Shown: piece by piece, positions 11,100 through 24,570 of the stretch
Numbering within the stretch: position 1 is the first letter of the stretch
How the letters are laid out: the number at the start of each line of letters is the position of its first letter
Source: Clytia hemisphaerica
Lineage: Eukaryota; Cnidaria; Hydrozoa; Leptothecata; Clytiidae
DNA: 64,000 nt
Assembly (NCBI GenBank): GCA_902728285.1
Contig: CACVBU010000262.1
Span: 657,588-721,587 of the forward strand
Reading direction: 5' to 3'
Made by a program: the position numbers and the translations under genes
The notes under the pieces: model-generated
What the model was told of the DNA's origin: nothing
Database searches by the model: none
Seen by the model: the letters and a program-made list of their open reading frames with translations, nothing else

Positions 11100-13860
11100 C
11101 TTATCTTTATTTTGTTTTTCGTTTTAATTTGAAAATGATCGAAATCTCGTAAATAATTTCCTATGATCTTGTGTAGAAATTTCAAAATCAGGGGTTAATG
11201 TTTTCATTCAATAATAACTTTTTTCTACCTATGAGTATTCTTCGCTTTTCCGTTTACCCAGCGAAACCAAAAACCCATCCTCATAGTTCGGAAGAAAACT
11301 GAGAAGATTGCAATGTGGACAACAGATTACTTTCATCTTTTTATTGATAAAACCAAAATCAAAGCCTATCCAATCGAATTCTTACTTTCAAACTCCAAAT
11401 TTACTTTACTTAAACATAGAAGGGGCACAGCATCGCTGACACTAAACGCAAACTGGTCTATATACAAAATCAAATGGAGTTTTGAAAAGAAGCTACAAAT
11501 AACAAACATATATGATTACCCATATTTCTTTGTATTAGGGTCAGAAAAGTCAATAGTAGACACTTGGCGAAAAACTGACTTGAAATAGTCCAAGGTAGAA
11601 AGTCCTGCATAATATGATTATGTGATAAGTAGGCAGTCTGTGTTTAATACCGTCTTGTTGAGATCAGAAAGTCTAACGTTGTGTTGAATGTTTTGATTCT
11701 AGTTTTCTTTTAAATGTCCTGAAAAAAATGTATCAGTCTTCCGTTTAAAATTTGTAATACTTCTTGGAGTTTTTCTATAATATGAAAAATCAGAAGAGCT
11801 TGACGGTGGAGGTTTAATAGTTAACTTTTAACGGTTCTGTATATACGAGAAAAGCACACTGTTGCAGAGGTTTTGATCAAGTATTTTCAATTGTACTTTC
11901 GTACATTAAAAACATTCGTTAGTCTCCATGTCAGAGCTATAAAGTGAGAATGTAGAATGGTAGTAGTCTCAAAATGAAGATTTCTTGGAAAAGCGAATGT
12001 AGAGTTATCCAGTTGATTCTATGTACAATTTTTTCGTTAAACCTGACGGGGATTTAATTTGGCGAATGTCCGATATTCGAAATATTTGCAGGAATTAAAT
12101 TCATCAAGTTAATGTATCTATCATGTTGGATTGTAGTAGCCGCCCATATGACCGGAATGTCGAACATTCATTCGCTGGCAAACAGAGATCACCATGTGCG
12201 TAACCCCTTTTATACTGATTGACTAACCTTAACAAGTTTTCACTAAATTCAAAACGATGCAAGCAAAACATGTGTCTAAAATAATAGTAGCTATAAATAG
12301 GTACTCGGAATGAGTAGCTATTAATAGCATTATTATGAATGGATTAAGTTTGGATGGTGAAAATTCGGATCTCCAGTAACTTACTTGCGCCAGTTTAAAT
12401 TAGTCCCTTATCTCTCTGAGGCTAAGTGACAAGAAAAACTTTTTAAAGACATTAAAGGTATTTTTTCATATACTTTTTACATATTGTACTTTGTATGATT
12501 GTTTCTAACTTTTAAAAGTTAAAGAGTTTCAAGTCGGACAAAATTTAACGAAAAGTCCAACAAGCTGAAATTTGGCAAAGCAGTCTCCAATAGGATGATC
12601 AACCACCAGAAAAGCCCCGTCGATGATAGGACAATGCAAAAACGCCATGACCGAAAACTGAAAAAATATCTTTTTAGGGTCGTAGGTATGAGTAGGCTGA
12701 CTTTGCAAGTTTTTGAATAACTTTTAAAAGGTCAGAATTACCAGCAAGGCCTATAAAGCTTTTTTCCATTAGTGCATTGATGAAGATTCTTTTGGAGGTT
12801 AGCTATCCTAATAGTGACTTATCTACAAAGAACAGACGAAGACTTGTTGGTAATTTTTTCCATGTTAGACTATATGGAGAATCTCATGAAATATATTTGT
12901 AATTGTTTGCTATGTTATAGAAATGTCAAAAACCTTTGAAAACAAACAAATTTTGGGTCGAAATAAATTGACAAACAAACATGATTCTATTGAGCTTATT
13001 TTGCATAATGTATTGTTTTGTTAGATTGAGTTGAGATACCTAAAATATCAATCTGTTGGATCAACGTGCTTGTTATCACTGACATGGCACGCTTTGAGGT
13101 ACGCAACCTAATTAAGTGCTGAAGTTTACCTTATCAGGCCACTTTACACCAGCCCTTTTGCGTTATTAAATATTAAATGGATTGTGTAGAATTCAGGGCT
13201 GGCGTAAAGTGAGCCTGAATTTAGAATTTTTAACATACAAGCAACACGTCAATTTGATTCAAAAGCCCTCGTGTAGTGTAAGCTCAAAATTTGACAGTGG
13301 CGGATGAAGGCTAAAAAGGTAGCTTCGTAAAGTAAGCGAATCGGTATCGAACATGAAAGGAGCAGAAAAGTAAGGAACTGAAGAACTTACGAACTTGGGA
13401 ATGAAACGTTTGCAATCAGTTATGGAGTTAATTGATTGCTGATGATTATGATCAAAACCTGGTAAAAAGAAAAATAGATAATTTTAAGGACTATGACGAG
13501 AAGTTGAAGTGGCTAGTCAGGATGGATAGATTTAGAGATAGCAAATTACGCAGGTTTGAACGGGGTCTTTCAGAAAGAAAACGGTAATTTGTTAAACCCT
13601 GTGAAAAGTTTAGAATTCCAGAGGGGTTTTTGTCTGGAGAATTCCATAGTATTATAGTATTATCATATTTTATATATTTCAAAAATAGTTGGAGCTCCCT
13701 ATAAGGGGTACGTTTGTTTTCTGGCGATGATTATTCTTGAAGGGCTTTCGACATTAACCATAGATTGCATTATGGGAATAGCGCAACGACCTCACCTCAG
13801 AAGTGAAGTATCAAGCTTGCGACTTGAATAAGATTTTAACTCTATTGTAAGCTCTTGATG
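11100..13860. other. Gene-free AT-rich stretch upstream of kinase paralogue 1
   Basis: Open frames such as the 91-codon one at 11313-11588 have composition like the surrounding AT-rich DNA and no recognisable domain. No clear repeat family was identified. Confidence 0.4.
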
Positions 13861-13863
13861 AAT

Positions 13864-14007
13864 TACAGTGGACTCGCTTCCGAATTCTAAATATTCAGTT
13901 CCGTCAAGGAGAGATCCTTGTTAAAAACAGTGTATATGTCAAATCTCTCTGTAATTCGAACACCTCAGACCTCCCGTTTGAGTTCGAATTCGCGAAAATT
14001 AACTGTT
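13864..14007. mobile_element. Pogo-like MITE just upstream of kinase paralogue 1
   Basis: The left end TACAGTGGACTCGCTTCCGAATT and the right end TTCGAATTCGCGAAAATTAACTGT are imperfect inverted repeats of the type TACAGT...TTCGAATT, seen again at 26571-26730. It ends only 95 bp before the start codon of paralogue 1, so it may overlap the promoter or 5' UTR. Confidence 0.5.
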
Positions 14008-14101
14008 TAACTCTAGTTTTGTTCCTTTTTTCTATTTTTATTGAAAAAACAAAAGATCTTAGTCTGCTTTCTTCTGTAAATAAACAACATCTTCATCAAA
14101 A

Positions 14102-17100
14102 ATGCCTCAAGTCAAAGTCAACTTTGGAGCTAAACTCAACTCAACCAAAAAGACCTTCCCTCCAGAGAAGAAAGCACCTGTCTCTACAGGAGCTAAAGGA
14201 AAAGTCAATCCATTCTTGAAAAATGACGCAGCGAAGAAGGCCCCTACTCCCGCCCCCGCCCCTGCTGCACCAAAAGAAGAGCCAAAACCAGCCGCCCCAG
14301 CTCCAGCTCCAGCAGCACCCAAGGAAGAACCAAAACCCGCCCCACAACAGGTGAAAGTCAGCGTCGGAGGCAACAAAGAAGTTAAAGTTCAAGTCGCCGC
14401 CCCGAAGGAAGTCGCCGCCCCAAAGAAACCCACAGGAAGTAAGTGATATATTTGTTATATGTTGTTGTTGCTATTAATATTGTTGTTTCATCACCCAAAC
14501 TTCTGTTCGCTTTTGAAATTTTATAATTTTCATAACTTTATAATAAGTCTAGTATAGAAAGTAGAAGTAGAGTATTTTCAAAGATGATTTTTCTGAGTCA
14601 GGGATAAACTTTTCATGTCCTTCTTATTTTGATAGTTATTAAAGAACGTCCAAAATTTCCGAAGCCTTTCTTAACTTTTTGACTTTAAATTGTGAAAATG
14701 TTCTTAAAATGTTCTTATTTGGACCATTTTGTGAGCACTTAGGGCAATTTTCTAACAAATTTGAAATGTTCTTATCTTGTTTTGGTCATCAAAGACTTAA
14801 TGTGCTTTTAAAAACCTGTATTGAAATAATGAGTAGAAAGTTTTGAAAGTAAGCGTAACTTTTAGAAAAATTTTCAGATACTGTTTTACTATCACATTTT
14901 CTAATTTTCAAGATCTTATAACATCAGTAAAAACTTTGATTTACATTTGACAAGTTTTACCATAAAGCCGTGAAATATTTTCCTGTTACATTTGAAAAAT
15001 TGCTCCTCCTACTTTTGGCAGAAATCTTTTAAACCGATTGAAAAAAATTCCAAGGAAAAGCTCAGCCTTCGAAGTCTGGTGCTGCAAATTGTTAACCCAA
15101 AAACTGATCTTATGAACAGAGCTAACGGCGTGGTCATAAGTTAACCAATCAATCAAAGTACATCAAAAATATATATATGGCTTTGCACAATCATCTGAAG
15201 TATTTTGCAGAATGCTCATATTTTACAGAACTTAAGTAAACGTTGCAAAGAGAGTAAGCTATAAAACTGTTAACCCACTAAGAGCACTAAAAGACAATAT
15301 ACAGAGGAGATTAAGCGATTTTGAATTGTGAAAATACTCAGTAGAGTGTCATGATTTTCAAATATGCGAAACTAAGGTCATCAAATTAAAGGTTGACATT
15401 GAAATTAAAAAAATATATACATTTCTACTTTGAAACACCCGCTGGGACCCCGGCCCCACTGGAAAATTTGGCAAGAATTTTGTCAAGAAGGTTTTATAAC
15501 AGAAAACACGGTTCTGGTTTTTATCCTAGAACTCAGAAAAGGTTCTCCTTATGATTCCAAAGAAAAAGAATCATAAAAAACTACTGATACAAGCATATCG
15601 GTTACACAAACACGAAATAGAAAAAATTCGCTTCCAATGTTCAAATTTGGCCACAGTTGGATACACAAATCACCGCGAAATTGAATTCTCGAATAAGCTA
15701 CCGCAGCGAATTTTCATAAATTTTCTCACTCTGTTTGAAACGGAAATACAGAAACTTCCCATCGCATGGGACCTGTGATGGGATAAATTGAAAAACATTC
15801 GGAAATGTTGACAACCAAATCAGAAGTATTAGAAGGCTTAAGTGGCAGGAGTTGAAAATAGTCACTTCCACAGATTCATTCATCCATTCATCATTCAAAA
15901 AAGCAAAAATAAATTCCACTTCCAGATCTTTGAAAGTAATTCACCGTAAAGTTTCAAAATTTCACTGAAAGCTATTTGAAAATATAGACTCCCCGACCAA
16001 GACCTTGAGCCTCGAACGATTCATTCTGAAAGTAAGAAGTTTAGAACGTGACTTACATTGGTCCAGTCAGGCTATACACACACGTTTCTTTTTTACAAGG
16101 AATCTTAACTTGGCTCCGAACGTGGAGTTCCTTTAGCCGCTAATATTGGATCTGCTAAGTAACAATGAACCACAGTACAGAAAAAAACGTTTGAATGTTG
16201 TTTCGTCAATACTTTGTCATCTTTTTGTTTAGGCTTTTGTCAATGTGTGCAAGTTCAACTTTAACTCTCTGTTCCTTAACTTTTCTTATTCTCGGCCTGT
16301 GCAGTTCCTTAACGATTCCTTATTTTTCAGACCATTTTCAGCCTCAATTACCTTAAAAACGTGTTACTTATAAAAAAAGGTGTACAACTTCAGAATCTAT
16401 AAACTCTATCTTAATTTGACTCACACCAGAGAAGGAGCCTCCTCCATAACTTGATAATTATACGAATTGTTCAAGTCCGGGAAAAAATCGCGAGTTCAAG
16501 AGGTTCTAGTTGGACAGGCTCAGCGCATGAACGCATAAACCTCTGCTTTTCGAAAATTAAATTAAATGTCCTTTATAAAAGTAGACTATAAAGAAAATAA
16601 CGCTTTGATGGCCAAAAGATTAAGATCAGATTAAGAACATTTTGAGGCTTTAAAGACACTAAAAGATCTAATTTCCTAGGGATACACCGTATTACTTCGA
16701 TTTTCTTTTGGATTTTAAGAAGAATGTTTATTCAATTATTATTGTATATCTACAATCCTGGCAAAAAGTAAATAGAATTTTACATATTCTAGGGTTTTTT
16801 TTCTTGTCATTTCACTCTCCCCCCTCCCTACAATGTTGAGAGTCATTTTGCAGTCTGTACAGTGAAATTCAACATTGTAGGGAGGTGGAGAAAGGGGGGA
16901 AGCTTCTAATTTTAACCAGGAAAAGAAAATTCCATTACTTTTTGCCAGTATTGTAAGTTTTCTTCATATTATACTTCCCTGTTATTGTCTGTTGCAAATA
17001 AACGCCCCTTTAGGTGGAGGTGTTTATTCGGAGGGGGGGGTCACGTTTATTGAAAAATTTTCCTTAAAGGATGGGCGTTTATTCCAAGGGGCGTTTAAAA

Positions 17101-20100
17101 GAACGGGGCGTTTATTCGAAGTAATATGGTACACAGAAATACTCACAAAATGGTGACAATAAGAACATTTTAAGAACATTTTTGGGCTTAAAACTCAAAG
17201 TTAAGAATATTGAAAGGCTTCAAACATTTTGGATATTCTTATGAAAAAAATATGTATGTTGTGACTTTCGATGAGTGCTTAGAGATATAGCACATACGTA
17301 ACAAATCGGAAAGAACAATCACGAATTGCAAAGAAAGCTGACATCTGTGGCTCATTACCCTTGATTGATGGCTCGTTTGAGATTAGTAGTTCGTTTTATG
17401 TTGTGACATCAAATCTGTGTTGGAAAGTTAAGTCACGCCATTCGAGAATGAAAACCCTATGGTATGTTGTATGGTAATTCAACTCAATGATTATTCTAGA
17501 ACTTTCCAACAAATTGAATACCTATTTCAAGTTTTACAAAAAAATAACACAACGACATATAGCCCTTTTAACGTTATAGTAAACAGTAATGGCGATGACA
17601 TTTACATGACCCTGTCAGCCTTTATAACTTTGTTTAAAGTTAAACAAGTCCACCACTGTAATCATTTTTCAAAGCATAAGTCATAGTCGAAGTTGAATCT
17701 TAGGAGAATTCTATTCTTGTTAGGGTGTGGTCGCAGCATATGGTTAATTTTCTTCTTCTACTGTGGCAGTCACGAGCACACACAGACAAATCAGGAAATT
17801 TAAAAGTTTGTAATGTGTTTAATGTGATACACCTCACAAAATCATCCATCAGAAAGATTAAAAATCACTTATTGAAAGTAGCGAGATTTGATCATTTATG
17901 AAAAGAGGGGAGAGAAAAAAAACTACTGTCAAGATTATACCCTAGTGCTTGCTACACCAAAATCCACGGCTTAAATTTTCTTTGCTTTAACACAAAAGCA
18001 CTGTTGGGCGACAATACAGCTCTATCAATCATCGTATACAGATGACATTTTTTCTCTATAATAAGCATTGAGAAGCAAATCATTGTCCATTTATTAAAGC
18101 TATTAAGCTCAAAATCGAAAATTGTTCCATATAGGGTCACTTTTTGGCTTTTTCCTTCAACAATAATGATGACTTTGCAATAATTTTTAGGCTAGAGTAT
18201 TGGGTATAGATTTTTGAAGCAACTGGGTAAAAAATATTCCCCAAATCAGTGAACAAATGGGGTGTTTTAGGGAACATGTTTGGTACAAATTTTAATCACT
18301 TAATAATTTCTTTTAAACATATCTCCAAAGTTTTTGCAAAAAGAGAGAGAGAGAGAAAGAATAAAAACTTTTGTTTATCATTTAGCTTTTTGTTATCCTA
18401 AAGAGCTTTTAATTATATGAAGAATGGGGCGAGTGATTTAATCGGTCACGCTTGATTGATGTTTAATTGTCATGCAGATTTGCAATGCTTCAATGTTTCT
18501 AGCACTGTCCAAAAGCTTCCATATCGAAAACAGGTCTGTTACCAGCCAGCTAGAGACAGAATTTTTTGCTAAAATTCAACTACAATTTTAACAACAGTGA
18601 CTGTTGGTTATATATAGTATACATCTGTTAACTTGGAAAGAACATTGATTACAAAATTTAGTAACTTTTCAAAGACATTAATCATTATGAATGAATCACG
18701 GAGAGATTTATATTTTATTGACATTTTTGAGGAGAGAATCCAATACATAGGAAATGTGTAAGTTTTTGTCCATTTCTTGTTATTTTAATTTGGTTTTTGT
18801 TGTTTGGTCTTTGTGGTTTCATTGATCGCCGAATTAGTGAGATTTAATGTTAGAAATCCAATCTGGATTTTGAGCTAAGGTTTGTAAAAGTCCTTTCTGT
18901 TTAAAGTCTGGCAAAGGTCTTAACTTGTCTGTTTGTAAAAAGTTTGATTTTGTCGAGGAAAATGTCTGTGGAACTTCACCAAAGTGATTTGTTGTGTGTT
19001 CCGATGGCCCAATTGGGTTTGAAAAAGAAGAAGCTGCTTGAGAACCGTATGGCCGAGTTTTTTCCTATAATACGAAATTTGTTTTCAATATCTTATAAAT
19101 TAATTAAACATATTCTTTGGTGTCAAGGGAAGGACGTGACCTTACATAAAACGTTAACAGCTTGAACTGTGACAATGATTTTTGGGTCTTTCCTCAATCT
19201 CAGCATATTGTCTCAGTTTTAAGTAAAATCTCATCTGTTATCAAATTCCTATTAACAAAGAGGTTTTGTCGGTTTGTCAGAAAAATAGTCTAATTACTCT
19301 TATAATGATGTGTTGGAAAAAGGTTGTTGACTAGGTACACGTTTTTTTTTTTATAAGAACGTCAAAAATTTTCGAAGCCTTCGGATGTTCTTAGTTTTTT
19401 GGATTTGAAGCCTAAAAATGTTCTTAAAATGTTCTTATTTTCTGCATTTTTTGAGCACTTTGATGTAATTTCTTAAGAAAAATGCATGTTTTTAGGTCTC
19501 CACAGCCTTAGAATGTTCTTAGAATGTTCTTAAATTTTTGGGCCTCGAAGCCTTATGTTCTTATATAGTTTGTTCTTATAAGAAAAAAAACGTGTAGATT
19601 AAGTTCTTTCTAACCTTTTCTTTTGTGCCAAACATCCAATCAATAAGTTAATTTGTGCAGGCATACAGGGTAATTAGCTTATACCATCGCTGTCCAACTT
19701 AAACTAATATAATGCAGCTAATTAAATCTTGTAATTATCTTTTCTTCTCTCTTAATCGGCTTGCACTTAATCCTGCTGAGGTTAAGAATGCTTTAAAAGT
19801 AAATCCGGGATTGATTAGCTAAAAAAAACTCCAAAAAAAGTGTTTGAAAAAGAATCTATTTTTTTTTGCTACTCTTCTTTATAGTTTTGCTTTACATAAA
19901 AGATGTGATTTTTACCTTGAAAATGTACTGAAATCAACATCCCGAATGATTAAACAAAAAAAGAGCGAAGAAGAACACATATTTTTTATTCAAAATAAAA
20001 CATATGGAACGGTCATATAACTACTTTCTTTGTAGCAAAGTTTTATCTTAAAATCGATAAAGAAATTGCAACACACCTCTTTTAAATAAAAAAGATTATT

Positions 20101-20422
20101 TGTCTAAACTTCAAGTTTCCAGTTGTCAGATTTTCTTACATAAAATTATTCATACACAAAAGGGTTATCAAGCTATCACTAAAAAGGGATTAACAAGAGT
20201 TTAATGTAAATACAAAAAGTTAATGTTCAATTTTCACATATGTACGAAATTCAATATCTGTACATTCTCAAAATTGATTACAATCCCCCTCAAACCTTTC
20301 AAAAATACACATAATATTGACAGACAGGGAGAGTTCAGTAGTAGGAATTCACAGAGAGGTAATAGTTTGTAGTTTTTTGTCGTTGAAATAACGAAAAGCC
20401 CAGTTGCTTACTAGATTTGCTA

Positions 20423-20458
<36 letters not shown>

Positions 20459-23400
20459 CCAGTCTGCTAGTTCAGAGTATATAGAAACACCGGAAATCAT
20501 TCCAATGCATTAGTAGATTATAAACATTGTCAAAATTCAGTCAAATGAGTCAAAAGATATCTGTTTATAATCGACACTGATCTCTTCCTCTTTAGAACCA
20601 CCCAAGTTTGTGGAGCCTTTGGATAGCAAGTTTGAGGTCGACGAAGGCAAGACATTGATTATCGATTGCGTTTGTGAAGGTTCACCCGAACCTGACGTTG
20701 ATTGGTATTTTCAAGGGAAAATTGTCAAAGATGAAGGGCGGTAAGCTAAAATTTCCACTTCTTTCCGTTGTGCGCAAAATGAACACTCTCTTGTTTGGCA
20801 CCCCATACGCCAAAGCGATTTGTTTTCATCATTCCCAGCTGGCAAATAACATTGTTTCAAAGTTCATCGTTTAACCTCATATGGACATTAGATGGACGTT
20901 AGATGGACTTTAAAACATTCTCTTTCTTATTTCCCGCAGATACAAATATTTCTTCGAGAAGGGAAATGTGATTGGTTTAGAAGTTGCCAAGGCAACACCA
21001 GCAGATGCTGGAGAATACAAATGTGTCTGTTTCAATGACAGTGGGAAAGAAGAAAGCAAAACTACCGTCTCTGTCAAAGGTTAGTTGAATGAAACTCCTG
21101 CATAGTCACACGTCTCTTGACAGATAAAATGCAGCAGATTCTCTATAACTCGAGCTCTTTATAAACTTAAATAGTTTGTCTGGTCACTTCAGTTAGTAAA
21201 CGAACCTTCCGAGAGATAGACCCAATTGTATTATGGTTTAGGGAGCCTACAAAGAACAAAGCAACCGGCGGATTCCTCTGTTTTTTCCCCCTGGGAACTG
21301 TTTCATTTCCTGATTAACGAATTTGAAGCATGGCAAATGACAAAATATATTTCTATGAAAAACCAAGTGAAGACTGAAGTAAGAATTCTAATTGACACAA
21401 TCATCAATTGATATGTTTTTTCACTTCACCAGCAAAACCAGCACCCGAACCAGCTAAGGAGCCAACTCCTGAACCATCTCCCGAACCTTCGCCTGAACCT
21501 GTCCGAAAAGTTGAACCAAAGAAACCTGCTCCCACAAAACCTGCTCCCACATCAGGTAACAATCCTTTGGACTCAAGTTAATTTATTTATCTTTGGGAAT
21601 TGCGACTTACTTTCATAATGGGATCAACCTAAAACAAATGCGTCGGCAGTTTATCTTTAACTTTTTGATACTCTAAAATTTTCTTCTTAAGTAAAAATGT
21701 GTAAGAAACTAAATCCTTAAAATACTGTGTTTCTTTGTATTTTAGAAACACTCAAAGCAAACACCTTTACACCAAAACGCAAAGACAAGAAAAAGAAACT
21801 GCCCATCGAGCGTGACGGAATTAAGCCGGAAAATCCTGAGAAATATTACGACTTTGGTGAAGAGATTGGACGAGGAAAATTTGCTGTCGTTAAATACGCA
21901 ACGAGCAAAAGCACTGGACAGAAATACGCTGCTAAGATTATCAAATTCGATTCTGACTCTTTGAAGTTCGCTATTCGTGAATATGATATGATGGCAGGTA
22001 AATTGGAAGGCAAAGGATTAGTGAAACTTCATGAAGCTTATTTGGTCAGGAAGTACCTCATCCTCATCATGGAACTGTAAGTTGACAGAAATCTTTTAAA
22101 AACTCCGTTTTACATTGTATTGTAAGAGTTTATTTCATGTTGACTAAAAGGTTGCAACAAAGGCTAATAAAGGTCAACGCTACTTGAGCTTAAAATTTGA
22201 ACATTTTTGGGTATTCTATTTGATTTTTGCAAGCCGAAGTGACGTCCTTTTACACGCGAGATGAAATTTTGATCAGTGTTTTCAGCATAGAGACCCTTTA
22301 CCTTTGCTTTTAGATTTGGTTTTTATAGTTTTCCTATCTTTACCTGACTTCACATTTACTTTATAATTTCAGTGTTGATGGAAAGACGTTATTGGACAAG
22401 GTGGCTAGTATGCACGCGATCACCGAAGATGATGTTGCTACTTTCATTCGACAATTATTGGAAACTCTTCAAGATATGCACTCAAAAAATCTTGTTCATC
22501 TTGATCTTCGTGTAAGTGGGGCCTTAATAAACTTAAACATCGTACCATTTACTGGCGAAAATTACTGGTTTTTTATGTATAAGCGCGTCATTACTTGAGT
22601 GATTCTTATATTATTCCATCCACTAATTACCATTTTCACAACCATATACCGACTCGCGATTTTAGCTCTTATACAATTTCATTCTAACTTTGGATTTTTC
22701 CTGCTCTCCTCAAATTAGTTGCGACTGGAGTAATGGAATATCATATCAAGGTCATATCATTTTTGTTTTCTCTTAGCCGACCAACATTCGATTCGTAAGC
22801 GGACGTGATCTGGTGATCTTGGATTACAATAGTTGCCGTCACCTTGCCAACAAGAAAGCTGGAGCTGTCGTCGACGTTATTGGCGATACTGAATTCTGTG
22901 GTAAGCCTTATAAATCTATGGAAGCTAAGATTTAAGAACTGACATAGTTGTTTTCCAGTTGCTTTCAGCAAGGAAAATGATGGTTTAAAAAAATACAATC
23001 TAATGACAAAATTAGCTCGTCCTGACTTTTTTCCACTCTATCTATCCAAGAAATATTTTGTTGCTTTTTTCCAATTGATTTCAGCAAGGAATCTTAACAG
23101 CAGTGATAAAAAAGTATGGTTTCAGAAAACACTATCTAACGAAAGAGTTCGCTTGTCCTGACTTTTTTCCACTCTATCTAAGCAAAACATACTCTGTTTA
23201 TTTTCTAGTTATTTTTAACATCGATCAAAAATTAGTTCACAAAACACAATCAAACGAAAGAGATTAATCAGATATAATTTCTTATTATGCAGCACCGGAA
23301 ATGTTGAACTTCGATCCAGTATCTCCATGGTCTGATGTTTGGTCCATTGGTGTTTTGGCGTACATTTTACTGACCGGAATCTCACCATTCTTCTACGAAG

Positions 23401-24570
23401 ATGAGGACAAAGTTGTTTTGTGTGTACAAAAAGTCAAATACGAATTCTGCCCAGAGTTTGATGACGTTTCTGCGAACGCAAAAGATTTCATCAAAAAAAT
23501 CTTCAAAAGAGCACCTGAGTAAGATTTAGGTTTTTGAATCTGTTTGAATATTGCTTAGAATAACACAGGCTTTTGATTGTTTCACGCTAGCCAATAATCA
23601 ATAATTGATCAGGTTTTTCATGAACTGAACGGAGAGGAAACTCTGATTTATGAATATCTTGATATACATAATCCGTGAATCACAATTTTTAACCTAACAT
23701 TGGTATTTTTCATCCAACAGGTCCAGATTATCAGCTGCAGATGCTTTAAGTCATGAATGGCTCAGCGTAAGTTTCAATTAATCTCGTCTAAATACAAATC
23801 AAAAGTCAACACATACGTGATTCTTCACTTCGATTCTTTGCACATCAACCTGGTAACCCAATTTAAAGGCAGCCTTTACCATGGTGTTTCATTACAATCC
23901 AATCTCCTTATATCTCGAAAGAAGATTCCGAGTAAAGTGCTTCGCAGACCTCTATCGATAGTCGTTTTTCCGTTAGATGGTGAAAGAAGCCTAAGTGTTT
24001 TGAATACAACCCAGCTGGCACACAACGTTGTTCAACGTCAATTTAATGTTCATAACGTCCATTTAACGTTAGATGAACGTTGAAACAACGTTGTGTGTCA
24101 GCTGGGAAAGCTATTCTTTATTTCCTCTTCTTTTTTTCGCATCAATAGAAAGATTACGAAGCTCAACGAAAGAGGAATGTTTTGCGAATCCAAGATGTGC
24201 TGAGGGAAACTGATGAACGTCTTTACAGTGAGGTAAGAATGCCAACCCTATAGCGATTCTTTGCTCCTTCTCATCGGCATTGCAGGTCACTATCATAACC
24301 CCTAGGATACGATCTAGAGTTGCTCAAACCTGGCTATTTGCTTCTTCATTAGAGCAAAGGTTAAAGAAATAACAAACTCGTTGTTACTGAAACAAAAACT
24401 TAACTTCTTACATTTAACCAATGAGATGTCTTTGTTGTAACCATTACATCATATTTGACCAATAGGAAGAAGAGGAGTACGTCTGGGCATCATTAGTGTT
24501 CCGAACATTCGATGAAGAAGAATATGACTCTCCTGAAGAATCTGACGATGAAGAAGAAGAAGAGGTTTGA
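14102..24570 (+). CDS. Ig-domain titin/MLCK-like protein kinase (paralogue 1), 11 exons, 599 aa
   Basis: Exons joined by GT-AG sites with phase kept throughout: 14102-14438, 20596-20740, 20940-21079, 21433-21555, 21746-22076, 22373-22511, 22777-22900, 23293-23518, 23721-23766, 24149-24232, 24466-24570. Residues 1-112 are basic then Pro/Ala/Lys/Glu-rich with two APAPAAPKEEPKPA repeats. Residues 113-207 are an I-set Ig domain (C137, W149, DAGEYKC with C189). Residues 208-248 are a PEP-rich linker. Residues ~283-537 are a kinase domain of the titin/twitchin/obscurin/MLCK group: glycine loop IGRGKFAVV, beta-3 K312, catalytic loop HLDLRPTN (D403, N408), DYN instead of DFG (D421) and CAPE (447-449). 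A basic helix (about 543-554) and an acidic tail follow. Lys and both Asp are kept, so catalysis is possible but unproven. The likely role is cytoskeletal or contractile signalling. The 6.2-kb first intron may hide alternative starts. Confidence 0.9.
14636..14815. repeat. 'GTTCTTATAA' dispersed element, copy 2 (in intron 1 of paralogue 1)
   Basis: It contains AAAGAACGTCCAAAATTTCCG, AAATGTTCTTAAAATGTTCTTATT and GAGCACTT, matching the longer copy at 19336-19597 in order. Confidence 0.6.
16750..16957. mobile_element. Inverted-repeat element (TACAATCCTGGCAAAAAGTAA ends), in intron 1 of paralogue 1
   Basis: The ends TACAATCCTGGCAAAAAGTAA and TTACTTTTTGCCAGTATTGTA are inverted repeats. A second inner pair (CCCCTCCCTACAATGTTGA and TTCAACATTGTAGGGAGG) folds the middle. 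It is about 205 bp and non-coding. Confidence 0.75.
17000..17135. repeat. 'AAACGCCCC...GGGGCGTTTATTCGAAGTAATA' repeat, copy 1
   Basis: Repeated words GTTTATTC and GGGGCGTTTATTCGAAG end in GTAATATGGT. The same vocabulary in a compact form with ACCGTATTACTTCG and GAAGTATACGGT ends lies at 30234-30313. Confidence 0.5.
19336..19597. repeat. 'GTTCTTATAA' dispersed element, most complete copy
   Basis: It runs from CACGTTTTTTTTTTTATAAGAACGTC to GTTCTTATAAGAAAAAAAACGTG, so the ends are inverted repeats. The interior alternates AATGTTCTTA words with GAAGCCT. It is in intron 1 of paralogue 1. Confidence 0.65.
20423..20457. repeat. (CTGT)n microsatellite
   Basis: There are about eight perfect CTGT repeats, about 140 bp before the Ig-domain exon. 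Confidence 0.95.
20834..20935. mobile_element. Degenerate CCCAGCTGG MITE in intron 2 of paralogue 1
   Basis: TCCCAGCTGGCAAATAACATTGTT followed by GGACATTAGATGGACGTTAGATGG resembles the left part of the better copies at 24010-24106 and 32930-33027. The right terminal repeat is not visible. Confidence 0.4.
22948..23265. repeat. ~136-bp tandem repeat filling intron 7 of paralogue 1
   Basis: The phrase CCTGACTTTTTTCCACTCTAT recurs at about 23022 and 23158, preceded each time by TTTCAGCAAGGAA and followed by AACACAATC/AACGAAAG words. A third partial unit reaches 23265. Each unit carries a TTTCAG or TTTCTAG that could serve as a decoy 3' splice site. Confidence 0.7.
24010..24106. mobile_element. 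CCCAGCTGG palindromic MITE in intron 9 of paralogue 1
   Basis: The ends CCCAGCTGGCACACAACGTTG and ACGTTGTGTGTCAGCTGGG are inverted repeats; the interior is a string of AACGTT/AACGTC words. This short element type is widespread in animal genomes. Confidence 0.8.

Noticed and set aside
11313-11588. 91-codon plus-strand frame
   Set aside because: It has no domain, no splice or transcript support visible and AT-rich composition like the flanks. A chance frame is as likely as a small gene.
18944-19165. 73-codon frame with MSVELHQSDLLCVPMAQLGL inside intron 1 of kinase paralogue 1
   Set aside because: It might be an alternative first exon, but there is no good donor in phase with the Ig exon and no recognisable family. 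It was kept out of the gene model.
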